Shown here in pieces: positions 1 through 12,178 of a stretch of DNA of 64,000 nt. Under the pieces are notes generated by a model that worked only from the letters and a program-made list of their open reading frames with translations, was not told the origin of the DNA and did not search any database. Numbering within the stretch: position 1 is the first letter of the stretch; each line of letters opens with the position of its first letter. The translations under genes and the position numbers were made by a program. Source of the DNA: Apricaphanius iberus (Eukaryota; Chordata; Actinopteri; Cyprinodontiformes; Aphaniidae); assembly GCA_028564705.1 (NCBI GenBank), contig JAPXFQ010001349.1:171001-235000 (forward strand), read 5' to 3'.

Positions 1-3000
1 GACCACAACCCTACAGAATATGCTTAAAAGCTGCGTCCGTACAATAATAATCCCCTATATAAAAAGGTTTATCAGTTCCAATGAGCAAAATAGTGAAAAC
101 TCACCCCTTAAAATAACATCAAATATTATAAATTGTGGTAAAATCATGTTTCTAGATGATATGTAGGTGTATAATGGTACTAATCCTTGATTTATAGATG
201 CAAATTAATTGTAACTGCTGGAAACAAAAACATAATTCACCATTCTTTCATTTAATACATCTCAGTTTTAAATCTGAACAATATAAAAAGAATATCCATA
301 TATATTGTGGATGCAGATATTCTGTTTGTAAAAAGTCAGGAGTAACAAGTTAGCAAGGATATTTGAATAAAGTCAAATAGCAACACTAAAAATATATATA
401 CTTACAGTACAATCCAAGAGCTGGGCAAGCAGTAGGGATAAAGAGAAACCACAATGAGAGTACAAATGAGAGACTGTAGCTGGAAAAATCATGAAAGCAA
501 CAAAATAAGGAAAAGACCCACAGAGCTGCTACTCTTGTGTTAATCTGATACGAACCCAGAGATGCAGTCATGACTCGACATGTCAACACTAGAACATCTG
601 CTTAAAATCAGAAAATTAGATTGGAAAAAAAGAAAAAGACAGAGGAACACAGAAACGGGGATCTGAGGAAAGGGCTCCAACGAGAGTTACAAGTTTGAGA
701 CGACACAAAAGCTGTTCTGCCACAGAAAGGGCGAGACAAACGACTGATGGCAAGAAAACCGATTCAGTCACCTTGCAGTGGCAAAGAGCTATGAGACTCA
801 TGCTCTACTTCTCTGTGATGTCTAAAGCAAAGATTTATGAGCTAGATGAGGTGTCACAAGTTGGACAATGTATGACTGCAACCCAAACCTTTCTGTTATG
901 AATATTGACTGCTTTCATCAGACTAATTACATCTGATTATGTCTGAAAATAATGTTCACAGGGTTCCTGTAAGCTTCAGTGGACTAAATTAGAACGACTT
1001 TAAGTGATAGAAATTTATACCATACACAAATCAAAAACCTTAAATCTACTAATTTAATAACTCATATTTAAATTGATAACTATACTGTCTACCTAATTTG
1101 ATGTTTTCAGAGGCGTAAGCAAAGCTTTTGCATCTTGATTAACTAAATAAACCGATTTTCTCATTACCAAATGCTGGTGGTGAGTCATAACAATAAAAAA
1201 TAACACCAGTGTTTCTTTTCAACTGGTATCTCTCAGTTTTAAGTCAAAGCTTAAAAAAAACATGTTCAAATAAACGTCCCCATGCAAAAAATGAAAATAG
1301 CAACAGAGTAAGCAAAAATCTGGTCATAATCAAAACCTTTAACGCCTGAAACTGAGCTTTAGTTCCAACAAAAACCCTGTTATAAATAGTTTTTTTCACA
1401 TTACGATCCACTGGCTAGAGGTTTTACTTTTAATAACATTTTCGGTTTAGATTTAGTTATTTGTGGCAAATGCAAAAACAACAAACCCAAACCAAAAAAC
1501 AGCTGCCGTATGTATATTCTACAGTAAAAAAACAAAAAATGGTAGATAAAAAAACCCAAAAAAATATTATAGTAAAAATGAAAGGTGGCGGCTAAAAAGA
1601 TTTACAATAAGGCAAAACTTTTGAATTTTTATGCCAATGTAACTGCAGGTAGGGATTTGTAGGGGATGTTCCAATCTTTAGCACTTAGGAAAAAATAGAT
1701 TCTTCCGTTTACCATAAAACCTTAGGAAAGAAAAATACAGCAATAAGAAAGTATATATAATTGTGGGTGATTAAAATAGAGCGGCTGTGAGTTTGCAGAG
1801 TCACATAACGACCTACAGGTCTGTCAGAACAGATATATGGTTTGTGGAATAAATTAGGAGCGTGGTCACTATCAATTTCTTTCAACTTTCGCTTTCTTGG
1901 TCTGCTGTCTGACATTCTGTCTTCTATACACATAAATAAGACACAACGGGTCAGCCCACCGTGTTGGTTTGAATAATTACAGGAGCAGATTAAAGACATC
2001 CTCCTATGACCCAGCAGGTTAATTCTTGTCAGACAGAAACCATTTGGAAATACCCCCGTGATTTCTGCGACAAACCAACATCGGCTTTCTGTTCTGGTTA
2101 TTTTCATAGTAAACACGAAACTTCAGTTCCTGTATTTTAAAAAGGAAACAAAGACATTGACTTTGTAGGCTATTAATATCTCAAACAGCTGTTTTATGCC
2201 ATTTTAGCACATAAGTAGAGGCTTGTAAAGACACCCTTTCTGAGCATTGTCCTTTTTAAGGCGTTTCACTGTTCAGAGAGAATGAGCAGGTCAACAAGCA
2301 ACCACATTCTTCAGCTCTAAGTGACACCAGAAATGTCCAGTGAATGCAACAAGTCAGCTTAATGAGGGGTGTAAGAGGACTTTCATCCCTGACTGAATAA
2401 GTGTTTTTTTTCTTCAAACCAACATCTTTATCAGCATGCAACTAAATATAACACCAATCTGCCAACATTGCTCATTTCATGTTGCTTTCATAGTTTCTTT
2501 TAGTTTTATTATTAATAAGATTCCAGAAGGAGAGTTCTGAGAGACGAAATCAGCTCTGGGAAGCAGAATTTAGGTCTCACTCTCTTCTCTTTTCTATTTC
2601 TCTGAAACTACCAAAAAAAATTCTCATCATGCTTGTTTAGAAGTGAATCTTAGCCTCTAAAGCAGACGTTCATTAAGAGGTTTCTACAGCATGTAAAATA
2701 AAAAGTGTGGAAGTCTGACTAAAATTAATAAACCATGAAGAATTTTGCATGTAATTTTCTCCCACCACCTACAACACACAGAACTGTTGATTCATTTTCT
2801 AAAACATACAGGTTGAATGTGTAAGTAATGTGCCATTAAATGACTTGGACAATTACTGTACTTTTTCTAATAAACTGGGGTCACATAAAAAAACTTTTTT
2901 AATATGACAAGCTTTCTGTTTTCCCTTAAGTGTTTTGATGATGATTTTTGTCCTCCCAGCGGAAAACAGCGCAAAGCAAAGTAATGCATACCTCCAAGCT

Positions 3001-4153
3001 TTTAGTAAGTGAATAAAGTGCCTGAAACTGTACAAAAATCCCTAGCATGTGGATATAAGAGGAAATTAGAGTCGTAAGAATTCAGGAAACATGTATTAAT
3101 GAGCTTTACCTCCATCACAAAAAAATTATATATACTACTGTGTATACATCAAGTATGGGTATCTAACCAACAAGCCAGATTTAGCAGAATTTGCATGCAT
3201 GGTCTTGAAATATAATATCCTCGCAAATATTGCATGCACTAGTATTAGGATGATAATTTTGATTCAATTATTATGCAGCTCCAAATAAAATGCAACCTCA
3301 GTTTGACGGTAGACTGCCAACGTGGATACAAAAAAAGAGCAAAGGAAATTTTCTATAACGATGCATGCTGAACTCCGAGGTAAGTATGACATTTTCTTAT
3401 AGCATCAGATGTATAGTTTGAACCTCAATGGATTCCAGGAGGATTCCACTTAGAAGACAAACAATAAAAGGACAGTTTCTGAGATAATATCCTTTGGACT
3501 AATAGGAAAAAGTTGTTCAGTGTCAGAAAGCTCAGCAACAGTTGCATGTCATGGGTCTTTTAACAGGATCATAACCCGAAAAAAATGGCTAAATAAACTC
3601 AGTTAATTATTAGGTTTTTTTCTCAACCATTCCTATATCTAGGCAGGATTTTCATCCTATAGAAGATCTACAGACAGATCCACTTCCAAACGGAAAACAG
3701 CTTGAGCAACTCGACAATCTTGAACTTAATAATCAAATGCAAATTTTGATGTTGATGCTAGGGATGACATAAAACTCAGATTCAAGTGTTTTCAAAAACT
3801 GTATTTTTGTGTGTGTTTATTGTGGAAGGGTAAGAAAACATTTACCAGTTCTCTGTTGGCCTGAAAAAGCTTGCTAATCAGTATTCTGTCAATTTTGTCA
3901 GACTCAAACCAGAGCTCACTTCTATCCTAGATGAAATCAGGTGCTTCAGCCTGTCTGCTGTAATGTCGTTACTATGCTTTCATATTGTTTCGGCTTAAGA
4001 AAAGAGAAAAGCTCCAGAATAAACAAGTTGAAAAAATAAACCAAAGGCTTTACTGTTGCTGGGTCCCAATTCCATATTTAGTCTTCACAGTTATGGCAAA
4101 AAATATTACATCAAGGAATGAGAAGAAACATTTTACTCCTTTAACATCCTTAC
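1..4153 (-). other. Intron after exon 12, running off the left edge
   Basis: This AT-rich stretch starts at the exon 12 donor (4153-4152). I searched the minus strand for the RA-domain exon (IPDQV, YSLCEVSVTPEG) without success. The only long frame, 1709-2116 on the minus strand, does not match the family. No polyadenylated gene end, RNA gene or clear transposon was recognised. Confidence 0.7.
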
Positions 4154-4311
4154 CGGCTGGGTTGGAGAAGTCGAGCACGCTGGTTGCAGGCTGCAGCAGG
4201 TCAGGACTGCTTGATGACAGGTTGCCGGGAATGGGCATGATAGCTACGCTGTGACGACACTGCTTGGTGCCAACAATGCTGTCATCCTGAGACTGACCCA
4301 GGCCACCATCA
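4154..4311 (-). CDS. rapgef6: RAPGEF6-like exon 12, Ser-rich linker before RA domain (residues 549-601, last in window)
   Basis: The exon is 158 bases long. The acceptor TCCCTGTAG supplies T to complete Ser549, and the donor GCCG/GTAAGG leaves phase 1. It encodes SDGGLGQSQDDSIVGTKQCR, HSVAIMPIPGNLSSSS and PDLLQPATSVLDFSNPA. This matches the RAPGEF6 sequence just before the RA domain closely; RAPGEF2 shares GQSQDDSIVG and SSSNPDLL but differs in between. The next exon should start with two bases completing a residue (Asp in relatives), followed by the Ile-Pro-Asp-Gln start of the RA domain. I looked for it in 1-4153 on this strand and did not see it. Confidence 0.96.
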
Positions 4312-7300
4312 CTACAGGGAGAAATAAGAAAAGGCACAGTGGGATGACAGGGAAGAAATAAAGGGGAGGAAATAAAATAACTCTCTCTCCTTTTGTTATG
4401 AGTTTTGAGGCAAGGGAGAAGAATGACAGCTTGGCCCTGGGAGGATATTAAAATGACAGAAACACAGGAGATTTAATCAAAATGTCCGCTGTGGCACAAC
4501 GACGACGAGGAATGTCAGGAACAATGTTTTTTAGCATCTTTACAGTATTCACCTTGCCGACATTGATCTATCAAGAGATGTCAAGGAATGGCAACTGAGT
4601 AGAAACATTCGTGGATAGAAAAAACAGGCTCACCACAGACAGACTCACAAGACAATGACAGAAAGCTCACTGATTTTTTGAGCAGTTTATTTCTGTTATG
4701 CTTTACCCTATCTGTATATTTACCAAACATATATCAGTAATATAATACATCAGGGTAGACCAGCAAAAGCATTTAGGCAGTATTATAAGCAATATAGCAC
4801 GTTAATAGTCTTGGTAATATCCTAAATCTGCACATCTGATAAGGTAATGGCAACTCCCTCCATGAAGAAAAAAAGTCCACACTCAGATTGAGTTTTAAAT
4901 CACAACTCTGGGAGACTAAGGTTTTATTGTACCTTATGGATGTACTGATTTGCAAATGCAAAAATCAAATATATGGTAACAGAAGGAGTACATAGTGTTG
5001 TATGGTTTTAAGAAGTATTCTGGTTTGGCAATGTTCAATACTGAGGCTTAAGAGTTCATGTCCTTCTCCCTATATCCTTATTGAAGCAACCTCCCACTTT
5101 ATGTCTGTTGTAATTCAGGGTTTCCTTTAACAGAGGCAGATTGTAACATATACAAAGGCTGTGTAATCTCTGATTTACCAGGTGATAATAAGGCATGCAA
5201 CTGGCTACCAGTAGCAAGTTTAACAAAAGTTAAAAAATGTACAGTTGGAAGTTTTTGAATATTTTATATCAATAAGGTTCCTATGGTCAGATGTCCTCAT
5301 AATGAAGTACCGGAGTAAGCACTGGAGCGCTCCATACAACCAAAGATTTCACAGGAGCATATAGTAACGCAGTGTATACCCTCCTCAACCCGTTGCTGAT
5401 ACTATTGTACGGAGGTATATTTACTTATATGTGCATCTAACTAAATATGAGCAAATCTACCCAGACAAAGTTCAGTGTAATACTATTTCGCTTTTTTTTG
5501 TGAGAAGTTGCTGTATTCTTGCACCTCTGAAATAAAGGTTTGAATAATATAAACCTGGATTAATTTTTATTGTGAATGTTCCTCAATACTAATCACGCCT
5601 GAATAGCTGGGCTCAGGACATGTGACAGCGGTTCCACTCTTCTAAACTTGTTGTTGAATGTGTGACATTGCGTCTTTGATTGGCAGCCTGCTGAGCACAG
5701 CTCTACAAATGGATACTCGAACACATTTGGAGGATGGGGAAATTACACAACAAGAGCTCTTACCCAAACAGGCCCCTGAAGCAGCAGAGACGGACAGATA
5801 GAAGAGAGACAACATTTAAAACGCATGAAAAACAGAAAAAATATCTTTAAAAGAACAAGAGACAGAGCTCTACTAAGGAGAAGCAGCAATACAACAACAG
5901 CAATGGGCCAAAGCCTCCACCTTAGACACACACTGAACAGCAGAAACAACAAATTATTTTGCCAAACTATAAAAAGCTATACACGTTTCCAGTAATACAT
6001 GCAGAAAGATGTCAGGAATAATTTCAAAATGACATCACAGACTAAATAAATCAGAAAAGCAGAAACTAATGTCTTTGGCTGGTTTCTTTTATTCAGTGTC
6101 AGCTCAGATATTCCGCCTATTTAGATACCATCAGATCAACAGAAGAACAAATCACTGAACTTGGGTGTTTTTCTGTGTATATATTTGTGGGATTTCAATC
6201 GGTTGAGTCTGTGATATTATACGGAACACATTAATTTAAATGAATGTTATTTTGGCTGAGAATTAACTTGGTTCGGGTCAATCTGAAAGATTTGATATAA
6301 ATTTTATCTGAACCCAGATCGACTCTACTTAAATTATTTTAATCTAATTAATGGTAATACATTTTCATTTAAAATACATTAAAATACTGTAGTAAAAGCC
6401 TGTGGAGATACTGCTTCTGCCAAGCCTCATCAGCCCGCTGCAAAATTGTGTGTAAGCCTGATAAAAAACTTCTAAAAAGAGAAGAGCTTAGAGGAAACGT
6501 TTTTAATAAGAAAAAAATGCTTACATGTTTTTCCTTTTTATGGAGAGTTTAAAAGTGGTTTGTGTAATTTGCTTAGAGACAATCACAAATATTAAACTCT
6601 GCAATATGACTTTTTACATTTTTTACTTAAAATCAAATATTTGAATTTGATTTAAAAAAACAAGTCTTTTTCCCTAAAATCTGGTGTTTTATATTTAACT
6701 TAATATTATTGTGCCTTTCATTTTGTTTATTGTTTGTATACAGATCCAGACATAAGCATTAGCTTAAGTTTACAGCATTTCCTTCTTCCATATTCCTACC
6801 TCATAACAGCCCTTTGTGAATCCTTACTGGCCCCAATAACCTGTTTTACTCCTATTATTCTTATCCTGTCCCTTTAATCAGCCTTCACATCCTTTGTACG
6901 TGGGTTTAGTCTGAACAAAAGAGAGACGAAAATCCCTGTTTGGTTGATAAACAAATGGCAGTGGAGAACCTTTGAAAGCTGAGCCCCTAGTTGGATCAAG
7001 CCGTCATCTGATGGTTTGTTATAAGACAGAGAACGTCAAGGTTTGATGCAAATGATTTATTTTAGTGCATTCAATCAACACTGAGCTGCAAACAGAATGG
7101 AACAAAGGAGAGAGAACATACGAGACGGTGTGTGCAAGGAGTGCACATGGGCGTTTGTGAGCTGTGTTGAATGAGTTAGCGGTGTAATTAACAGGGTGAG
7201 AACAGTATCTGCTGTCTCTCTGCAGCACTGACGCAGCCTGAAGTTAAATGAGGCATGGAGGGAAAATGAAATGATGAAATCAAATCAAATCTGGATCACC

Positions 7301-7718
7301 ACGTTACGGGTGGAAAATCGAACATGAGCCCCATCTGCACAATTGCTCCAGCTGCAGCCAGCACAGCAGCTTGTTACTGATAATATTAACGATTACATGA
7401 TGATTATATGCTGATGATCATCGGGTAAGAAAGATGGTTACGGTAGGATTCCTTTGTTTCTTATTTATACCAGGTTAAAAAAAAAAAAGAGTAATGCATA
7501 ATGATCAGAAAGTAAGAAACTGACCTAAGCTGACTAATTATACAAATCTCACTTTACCGGGGAATTTACAATGAACAAATTATAAGTTATGTCCTCAGAA
7601 TAGTTGCTTTTAAATGCTAAATTTGCAGCTTACTTACATTCCCATGCTCCCATATAATATTTATGATTAGAGAAAAACTTTTATTTCCAATTTCTGGTTT
7701 TGTAGTCTCCTTGCTTAC
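4312..7718 (-). other. Intron between exons 11 and 12
   Basis: This is 3.4 kb of AT-rich non-coding sequence between matched GT and AG sites. The open frames in it are short and lack family matches. I recognise no confident repeat family, RNA gene or regulatory element. A mostly A tract lies at about 7478-7489. Confidence 0.75.
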
Positions 7719-7962
7719 CTGAAGGGTTTGGGTGGTAGTATACTGAAGCGCGTCTTCTCTAACATCTTCCGGATTTTGTTTCGTCCCCCCGACACAGTGT
7801 TAGCTTTCATCTTCCGGGTGGCTTTGCTGTCCGTGGGGAACTCAATATCTCCTGGCAGGTCGGCGATTGAGAACCGATTGCCTTTCTTCTCCTGGATCTT
7901 AGGGATGTGAGGGCTACCATTTTTCTTTTCGTGCATGATCCTGCTAAGAAGCTCTTTGAAAA
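7719..7962 (-). CDS. rapgef6: RAPGEF6-like exon 11, linker after PDZ (residues 468-548)
   Basis: The exon is 244 bases long, enters in phase 1 (acceptor CTATCCAG), leaves in phase 2 (donor AG/GTAAGC) and has an open frame throughout. It reads [20 protein letters not shown], then [20 protein letters not shown], a Lys/Arg-rich stretch, [20 protein letters not shown] and FSILPPKPF. The SGGRNKIRK...TRFSILPPK pattern is the clearest RAPGEF6 signature in the window; RAPGEF2 has a shorter VGGRNKLKK version. The region is a basic, Ser-rich linker without a known fold between PDZ and RA. Several RxxS-type sites are present (for example NRFS, TRFS), so phosphorylation is plausible but not shown. Confidence 0.95.
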
Positions 7963-8054
7963 CTGGATAGATGGAGGAAATGAATAGATAGAGTTATAAG
8001 ATATTGGTTACCGTGTTTTCCAAATGTGTTAATAAGCTATTGTGAACTCCTTAA

Positions 8055-8440
8055 CACTTATTTTGTTTCACTACAACCACATAACCTATGAAATTTATTG
8101 GTATCTGAAGAATCTGAAGCATGTGGCGTCCATTTGTATTTAGCACCCCAGGAGTCAAAAGAACAACCTCAAGTCTTCTACGTTATGTCTCTTTTAGCTT
8201 TGCACATCTGGAGACTGAGTTGTGATGTAAAGTAGGAGCCCATGTTTGGCGATTACTGAGTTAAACCATTCCAATAAAGCTCCTGCTGTAGGTTTAAGGC
8301 AGTTTTCTTGCTGAAAAATTAAATTCACCCAATGTTTCAAATCTTCAACAGCCTGTAACGGATTTTCTTGCAGGATTGCCCTGCCTCCATCTTCCCATCA
8401 ACTGACCAGCTCCCTTTGTTCATGTTGAGGTGCATGTAGC
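8055..8440 (-). mobile_element. Tc1/mariner relic, internally deleted, in intron 10-11
   Basis: From memory of a Tc1-like family very common in fish, the plus strand shows that element in reverse. A degenerate terminal part (TTTCACTACAACCACATAAC) is followed by the stretch containing ATGTCTCTTTTAGCTTTGCA, then the TTGCCCTGCCTCCATCTTCC segment. Large internal pieces are missing and no reading frame survives. Boundaries are approximate. It lies wholly inside the 677-base intron between exons 10 and 11. Confidence 0.6.
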
Positions 8441-8639
8441 TTTTCTGATACTGGCATTCTTTTACATAATTATTTGCTACCTTGTGTTAGTTTATTGCAT
8501 AAATTCCAAATAATTTATAGTTTCTGATTGCAACATGAATGCTTTTCTTACTTACAAGATACTTCATATTTGGTAAATTAGTGCATTTTTTCATTTTTGG
8601 TATAGTAAGCATTCAATAAGAATGTGCAACTTTACTTAC

Positions 8640-8748
8640 CAAAGATGTTGGTTTTAACAGTGAGGGCAAGGTGTGTGTTATTTTTCAGGATGTCCACTGC
8701 TTTGGATAAGGCGATGTTCTCAAAGTTCTGACCATTAACCTCCATGAC
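8640..8748 (-). CDS. rapgef6: RAPGEF6-like exon 10, second half of PDZ domain (residues 432-467)
   Basis: The exon was read directly because it contains no early start codon. The acceptor is TCTGTGTAG and the donor GTAAGT; the length is 109 bases, starting in phase 0 and ending in phase 1. It encodes [20 protein letters not shown] and then [16 protein letters not shown], with the final G opening Val468. This is the back half of the PDZ fold, including the alpha-2 helix ([12 protein letters not shown]) that lines the peptide groove and the last strand (HLALTVKT). Leu445-Ser446 resembles RAPGEF2 (QLSKA) more than human RAPGEF6 (TFMKA), a detail to keep in mind for the paralogue assignment. Confidence 0.94.
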
Positions 8749-9937
8749 CTACACAGAAAAACAAGAATTTAGAAATAAAAGAATGTACATAATCGTTAAA
8801 ACCACATTAACAGAAAATATATGTAGGTTAATTCAAAGTGTTACATAATTGCAACACACTCCAAATGAGACTCAAACTAGTTGAGCTGAAGCTTTAACAT
8901 GACCTCTGTAAACCATGCTTCCCTTTTTAAAGCTTGCATGGTGGGTCACAGGCCAACTATAAACACCAAAAGTCTCTCCAACTTTATTTGCTCTTTGCTC
9001 CTGATATGCTAGCAGTGTTTCTAAGTTAAAGGGTCAGTCAAAAGTAAGCAACTCATTCTAGCCTGACAGAATGTTATGACTACTTTGTAAGAACTGAATA
9101 AGAACCTTGAAAGGTGATCAGTTATAATACATACGCAACAACAACTGCAAGGTACAGTAATGGTATGATGGTGTATAACTTCTAGCTACAACTATCAATC
9201 TTTAATTGTAAAATTGTTTTTTTCTGTGTGTTAATTCAGTTTCAGCATTGTCTCATTGTGAAGAACATTTTTATGACACCAATGACTGGATAAGACAAAG
9301 AGTTACTGATGCATCTTCTGCATTTTATCATTTATCTTTTGATTTTAGTAAGAATTAAGAGTGTATTGTGGCTAAACCTTGAATGACATGCTTTGGTATC
9401 TGGTGGGGTTTAGTACTAATAACCCAGTCAGCACCTCCAAATCATAAACCATGGTCTTAAGCTGGAAAAGGGTAGAGTGCTTCCTACGGGTCGAGGATGA
9501 AGTCCTTTCTAGAGTGGAGGAGTTCAACATGTCCTATTAATTTGAGTGAATTAATTAACTGAAGTACGAAATGTTTCCTTTAAGGATTAATAGGTGAGTT
9601 GAAGCACTGTAGATTTACACCGCTCAGGAAAAATTTGAGCTCTATTTTATGGAATAGCTACTGTATGTTTTAATTGATGTAGATATAAAACTGGTCATAC
9701 ATATGTGTATGATTCTAATAAGGAATCATCTCTATGTTTATATTCTATCCTGTTTTGTGTTGTAATGATCTCACCTCTGGATGAGGGGGTTATTTTTTTG
9801 TGTAGTTTTGTTCTTGAATAGACGTGTTAAACTTGGAACCAAACATAGTAGGACTTTAAAACCTTCAAGCATGAGGAACCTGCAAAACCAGCTATAAAAC
9901 ATTTAAAATCAGACTTCTTTGCACACCGTCCCCTCAC
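8749..9937 (-). other. Intron between exons 9 and 10
   Basis: This is 1.2 kb of AT-rich sequence bounded by GTGAGG (donor of exon 9) and TCTGTGTAG (acceptor of exon 10). It contains no recognised repeat, RNA or additional exon. Confidence 0.8.
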
Positions 9938-10141
9938 CTGATCCCCCCTCTTGAGTCCGGCCTCTGCCGCTTTGCTTCCTTCTTCCACCGACTCAACAAA
10001 GACACCAAATCCTCTCTCGCTGCCTCCTTGCACACTGAAATGAAGCTGTGACTCCCTGGAAGCCTTCTGCAGAGTAATCTGTCTCCACTTCGCCTTGGCT
10101 GCGCATGCAATGTTCAGCAACCTCAGATGGCCCTTCATTTT
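9938..10141 (-). CDS. rapgef6: RAPGEF6-like exon 9, linker and first half of PDZ domain (residues 364-431)
   Basis: The exon has 68 phase-0 codons, with acceptor CTGTGACAG and donor CAG/GTGAGG. It begins [20 protein letters not shown], a linker very well conserved with RAPGEF6. It then enters the PDZ domain: [20 protein letters not shown] and [18 protein letters not shown] (residues 407-410) is the carboxylate-binding loop, the family variant of GLGF. PDZ domains bind carboxyl-terminal peptides, and in PDZ-GEFs this one helps place the protein at junctions and scaffolds. AKWRQ rather than AKRR is a RAPGEF6-type signature from memory and supports the paralogue call. Confidence 0.96.
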
Positions 10142-10232
10142 CTGTCACAGAGAGAGAGAAAAAAATTATGAACTAAAAAGGACAAGAAAAACAGAAAGTA
10201 AAAACGGAGTTTAGACAAGTAATTTCTCTTAC

Positions 10233-10340
10233 TGATATTTCTAGATTTTTCTCAAATTCCTCCAGGAAACGTGTCATGGCCGCGTCACCCTCAAAGTCAT
10301 TGAAGTGGTTGTTGACCCAAAGCAGCACTATTCTCGTTAC
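10233..10340 (-). CDS. rapgef6: RAPGEF6-like exon 8, RasGEF-N domain part 2 (residues 328-363)
   Basis: This 36-codon phase-0 exon has no start codon of its own and was read directly. The acceptor is TTTCACACAG and the donor GTAAGA. It encodes [20 protein letters not shown] and then [16 protein letters not shown]. The [12 protein letters not shown] motif is nearly invariant in PDZ-GEFs and belongs to the helical RasGEF-N module. The last residues (IS) are less conserved; human has Asp-Thr there. Only 91 bases of intron separate this exon from the next, by far the shortest intron of the gene in this window, so the pair is likely recognised together. Confidence 0.94.
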
Positions 10341-12178
10341 CTGTGTGAAATAGCAAAGGCTTCGTTTAGGGGACAGACAGCACCTAAAGAGTTTCCGTAA
10401 TAAACTGTGTCCCAGTTGGTTTAAAAAAACTCAAGCTATTCATATGCTTTGACAATAAATGTTTGAAGAGCTCCTGCAGATTATTTATAGCCGTGAGTGA
10501 AAGGTTTATATCTCTAGAGCATCACTTTAGAGAGTAACTTGAAGATACTGTCACATTAGATAAACACTCGAGGATTTCAGTGCTTTACAAGATAACATGA
10601 TTATTAGAGCTTCTTCACATTGTTCAAGTAAAATGTCCAGAGTCCTCTGTCCTTGACTTCAATTTAAAATTTAATGTAATTAAATTTAATATATTTAAAA
10701 TACAACATTTACTCATACTTTATGGCAAATATTTTGACAGTGGAAAGGCTGGAAACATACCAGCAATGACCAAAAAACGTAATGCAAGGAGGAAAGGACA
10801 GAAGGAAGGAAGGTAGACCACAAAGAAGGAAAGTAGGGATAACTCAAGGAACCAAAGAAAAGAATAAACAACACGAGGAGGGAAGGACAGATCAAATGAG
10901 AAGTAGGAAATGAAGAAGCGAGAAAAGTTAGGATTGTTAAAAGGTGTTAGAAGACCAGGAAGGAAAGAAAGAAGGAGAAATGACACAAGAAAATAGGAAA
11001 AAGGAGGAAAAAGAAGGAAAGGCAAAAGAAGGGAAAGAAAACAATGACACAAGGAAGGAAGGAAGGAAGGAAGGAAGGAAGGCAAAAAAAGGAAAGATGA
11101 TAGGAAGAGACCACAAAAGGGCACAAAGAAGGAAGAAAAGAAGGAAGCAAGGAAGGAAGACAAAAGGATGGGACCAACAAAGGAAAGTAAGGATAAGAAA
11201 AGACAGACGAAGAAAATGAGAAAAGATGGATTAAAGTAGCGAAGAAAGGTTGGAAGAAAAGACAACCTTTAGACAATGGAATAAGGGATAATTAAGGAAG
11301 TACAAACATATTTATCTTTAAGTTTATGTTCTTTTTCAAAAATTCAGATTAGGAAAACAGACTTTATAGTAAATTTATGATCAATTCCAAGTCAATTCAA
11401 CAGCGAAGATCATCCATTAACATAGGAAGTCAGAATCAACACAGATTTATTCACTACAGATTGATGAAAAAAACAAGATAAAATCAGCAAGAAAAGGAAA
11501 AAGAGCAGAAGTGTTAATTGGAAATTGTCGCCAAGCAGCAGAAAAATGCTAATATGAGATGCCTTACTGTTTTCTAGCTCATCTAGCTCATATAAATATA
11601 GGAAAACACTAAATGGGAAGTGGAACCAACCATTCCCACTTCCCACTAAATCCCCACTTCAGTTTCTCAGGCAGCTCTTTTCCTACTGCTTTACATTCTG
11701 TTCCTGTCTTCCTCTTAGATCTAGTTTAAGGGAGCTGGAAATTATAAGGCTGAATGTCAACATAAAGACTATTGACAGTACAACACTAACCTTAGGATAA
11801 AGCTATCATGGAAAACAAGAGCACCAGGCATGAACTAATCAGTAGCTGGCTCAAATAAAGCTGAGCCAGTTGTACTTGTATCGATCTGTGGGTAAGCGGC
11901 TCAACACATGAATTTGCAATGAACGACCAAGATATCATTTAAAAAAAAGCTGATATGTGATTTAGACAAATATTTGAAACAGTTTGGATCAGTATTAAGA
12001 AAACAACAGAGTATAAGTTGAGCATTTATCGGTATGCAGACCCTCCTTCAAAGGAAGGTTTTGCTTTTCTTTAGCCTTCAACCAGTCTCAGTCTTACTTA
12101 ACACACTGAACTGGCCTCGCCCTGAAACAGAACATTTTCAATTAAAAAAAAATCAACCTAATATTTTTCACAACTGAC
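10341..12178 (-). other. Intron between exons 7 and 8
   Basis: This 1.8-kb intron is bounded by GTCAGT and TTTCACACAG. Apart from the purine tract at 10790-11270 it holds AT-rich unique-looking sequence with no recognised gene. Confidence 0.8.
10790..11270. repeat. Purine-rich GGAA low-complexity tract
   Basis: About 480 bases are almost purely A and G on the plus strand, with eight uninterrupted GGAA units near 11051-11082 and many imperfect AAGG, GGAAAG and AGAAGG units around them. It lies in the intron between exons 7 and 8. It creates spurious frames rich in Lys/Glu/Gly on one strand and Phe/Leu/Ser/Pro on the other. In the transcript it is a polypyrimidine tract. Confidence 0.9.

Noticed and set aside
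1..4153. Search for the RA-domain exon of RAPGEF6
   Set aside because: No minus-strand peptide like IPDQV or SLCEVSVTPEG was found, so the exon is assumed to lie outside the window.
10720..11276. Long minus-strand frames of 181 and 109 residues and a 91-residue plus-strand frame
   Set aside because: They are translations of the GGAA purine tract (Phe/Leu/Ser/Pro on one strand, Lys/Glu/Gly on the other), with no domain or splice support.
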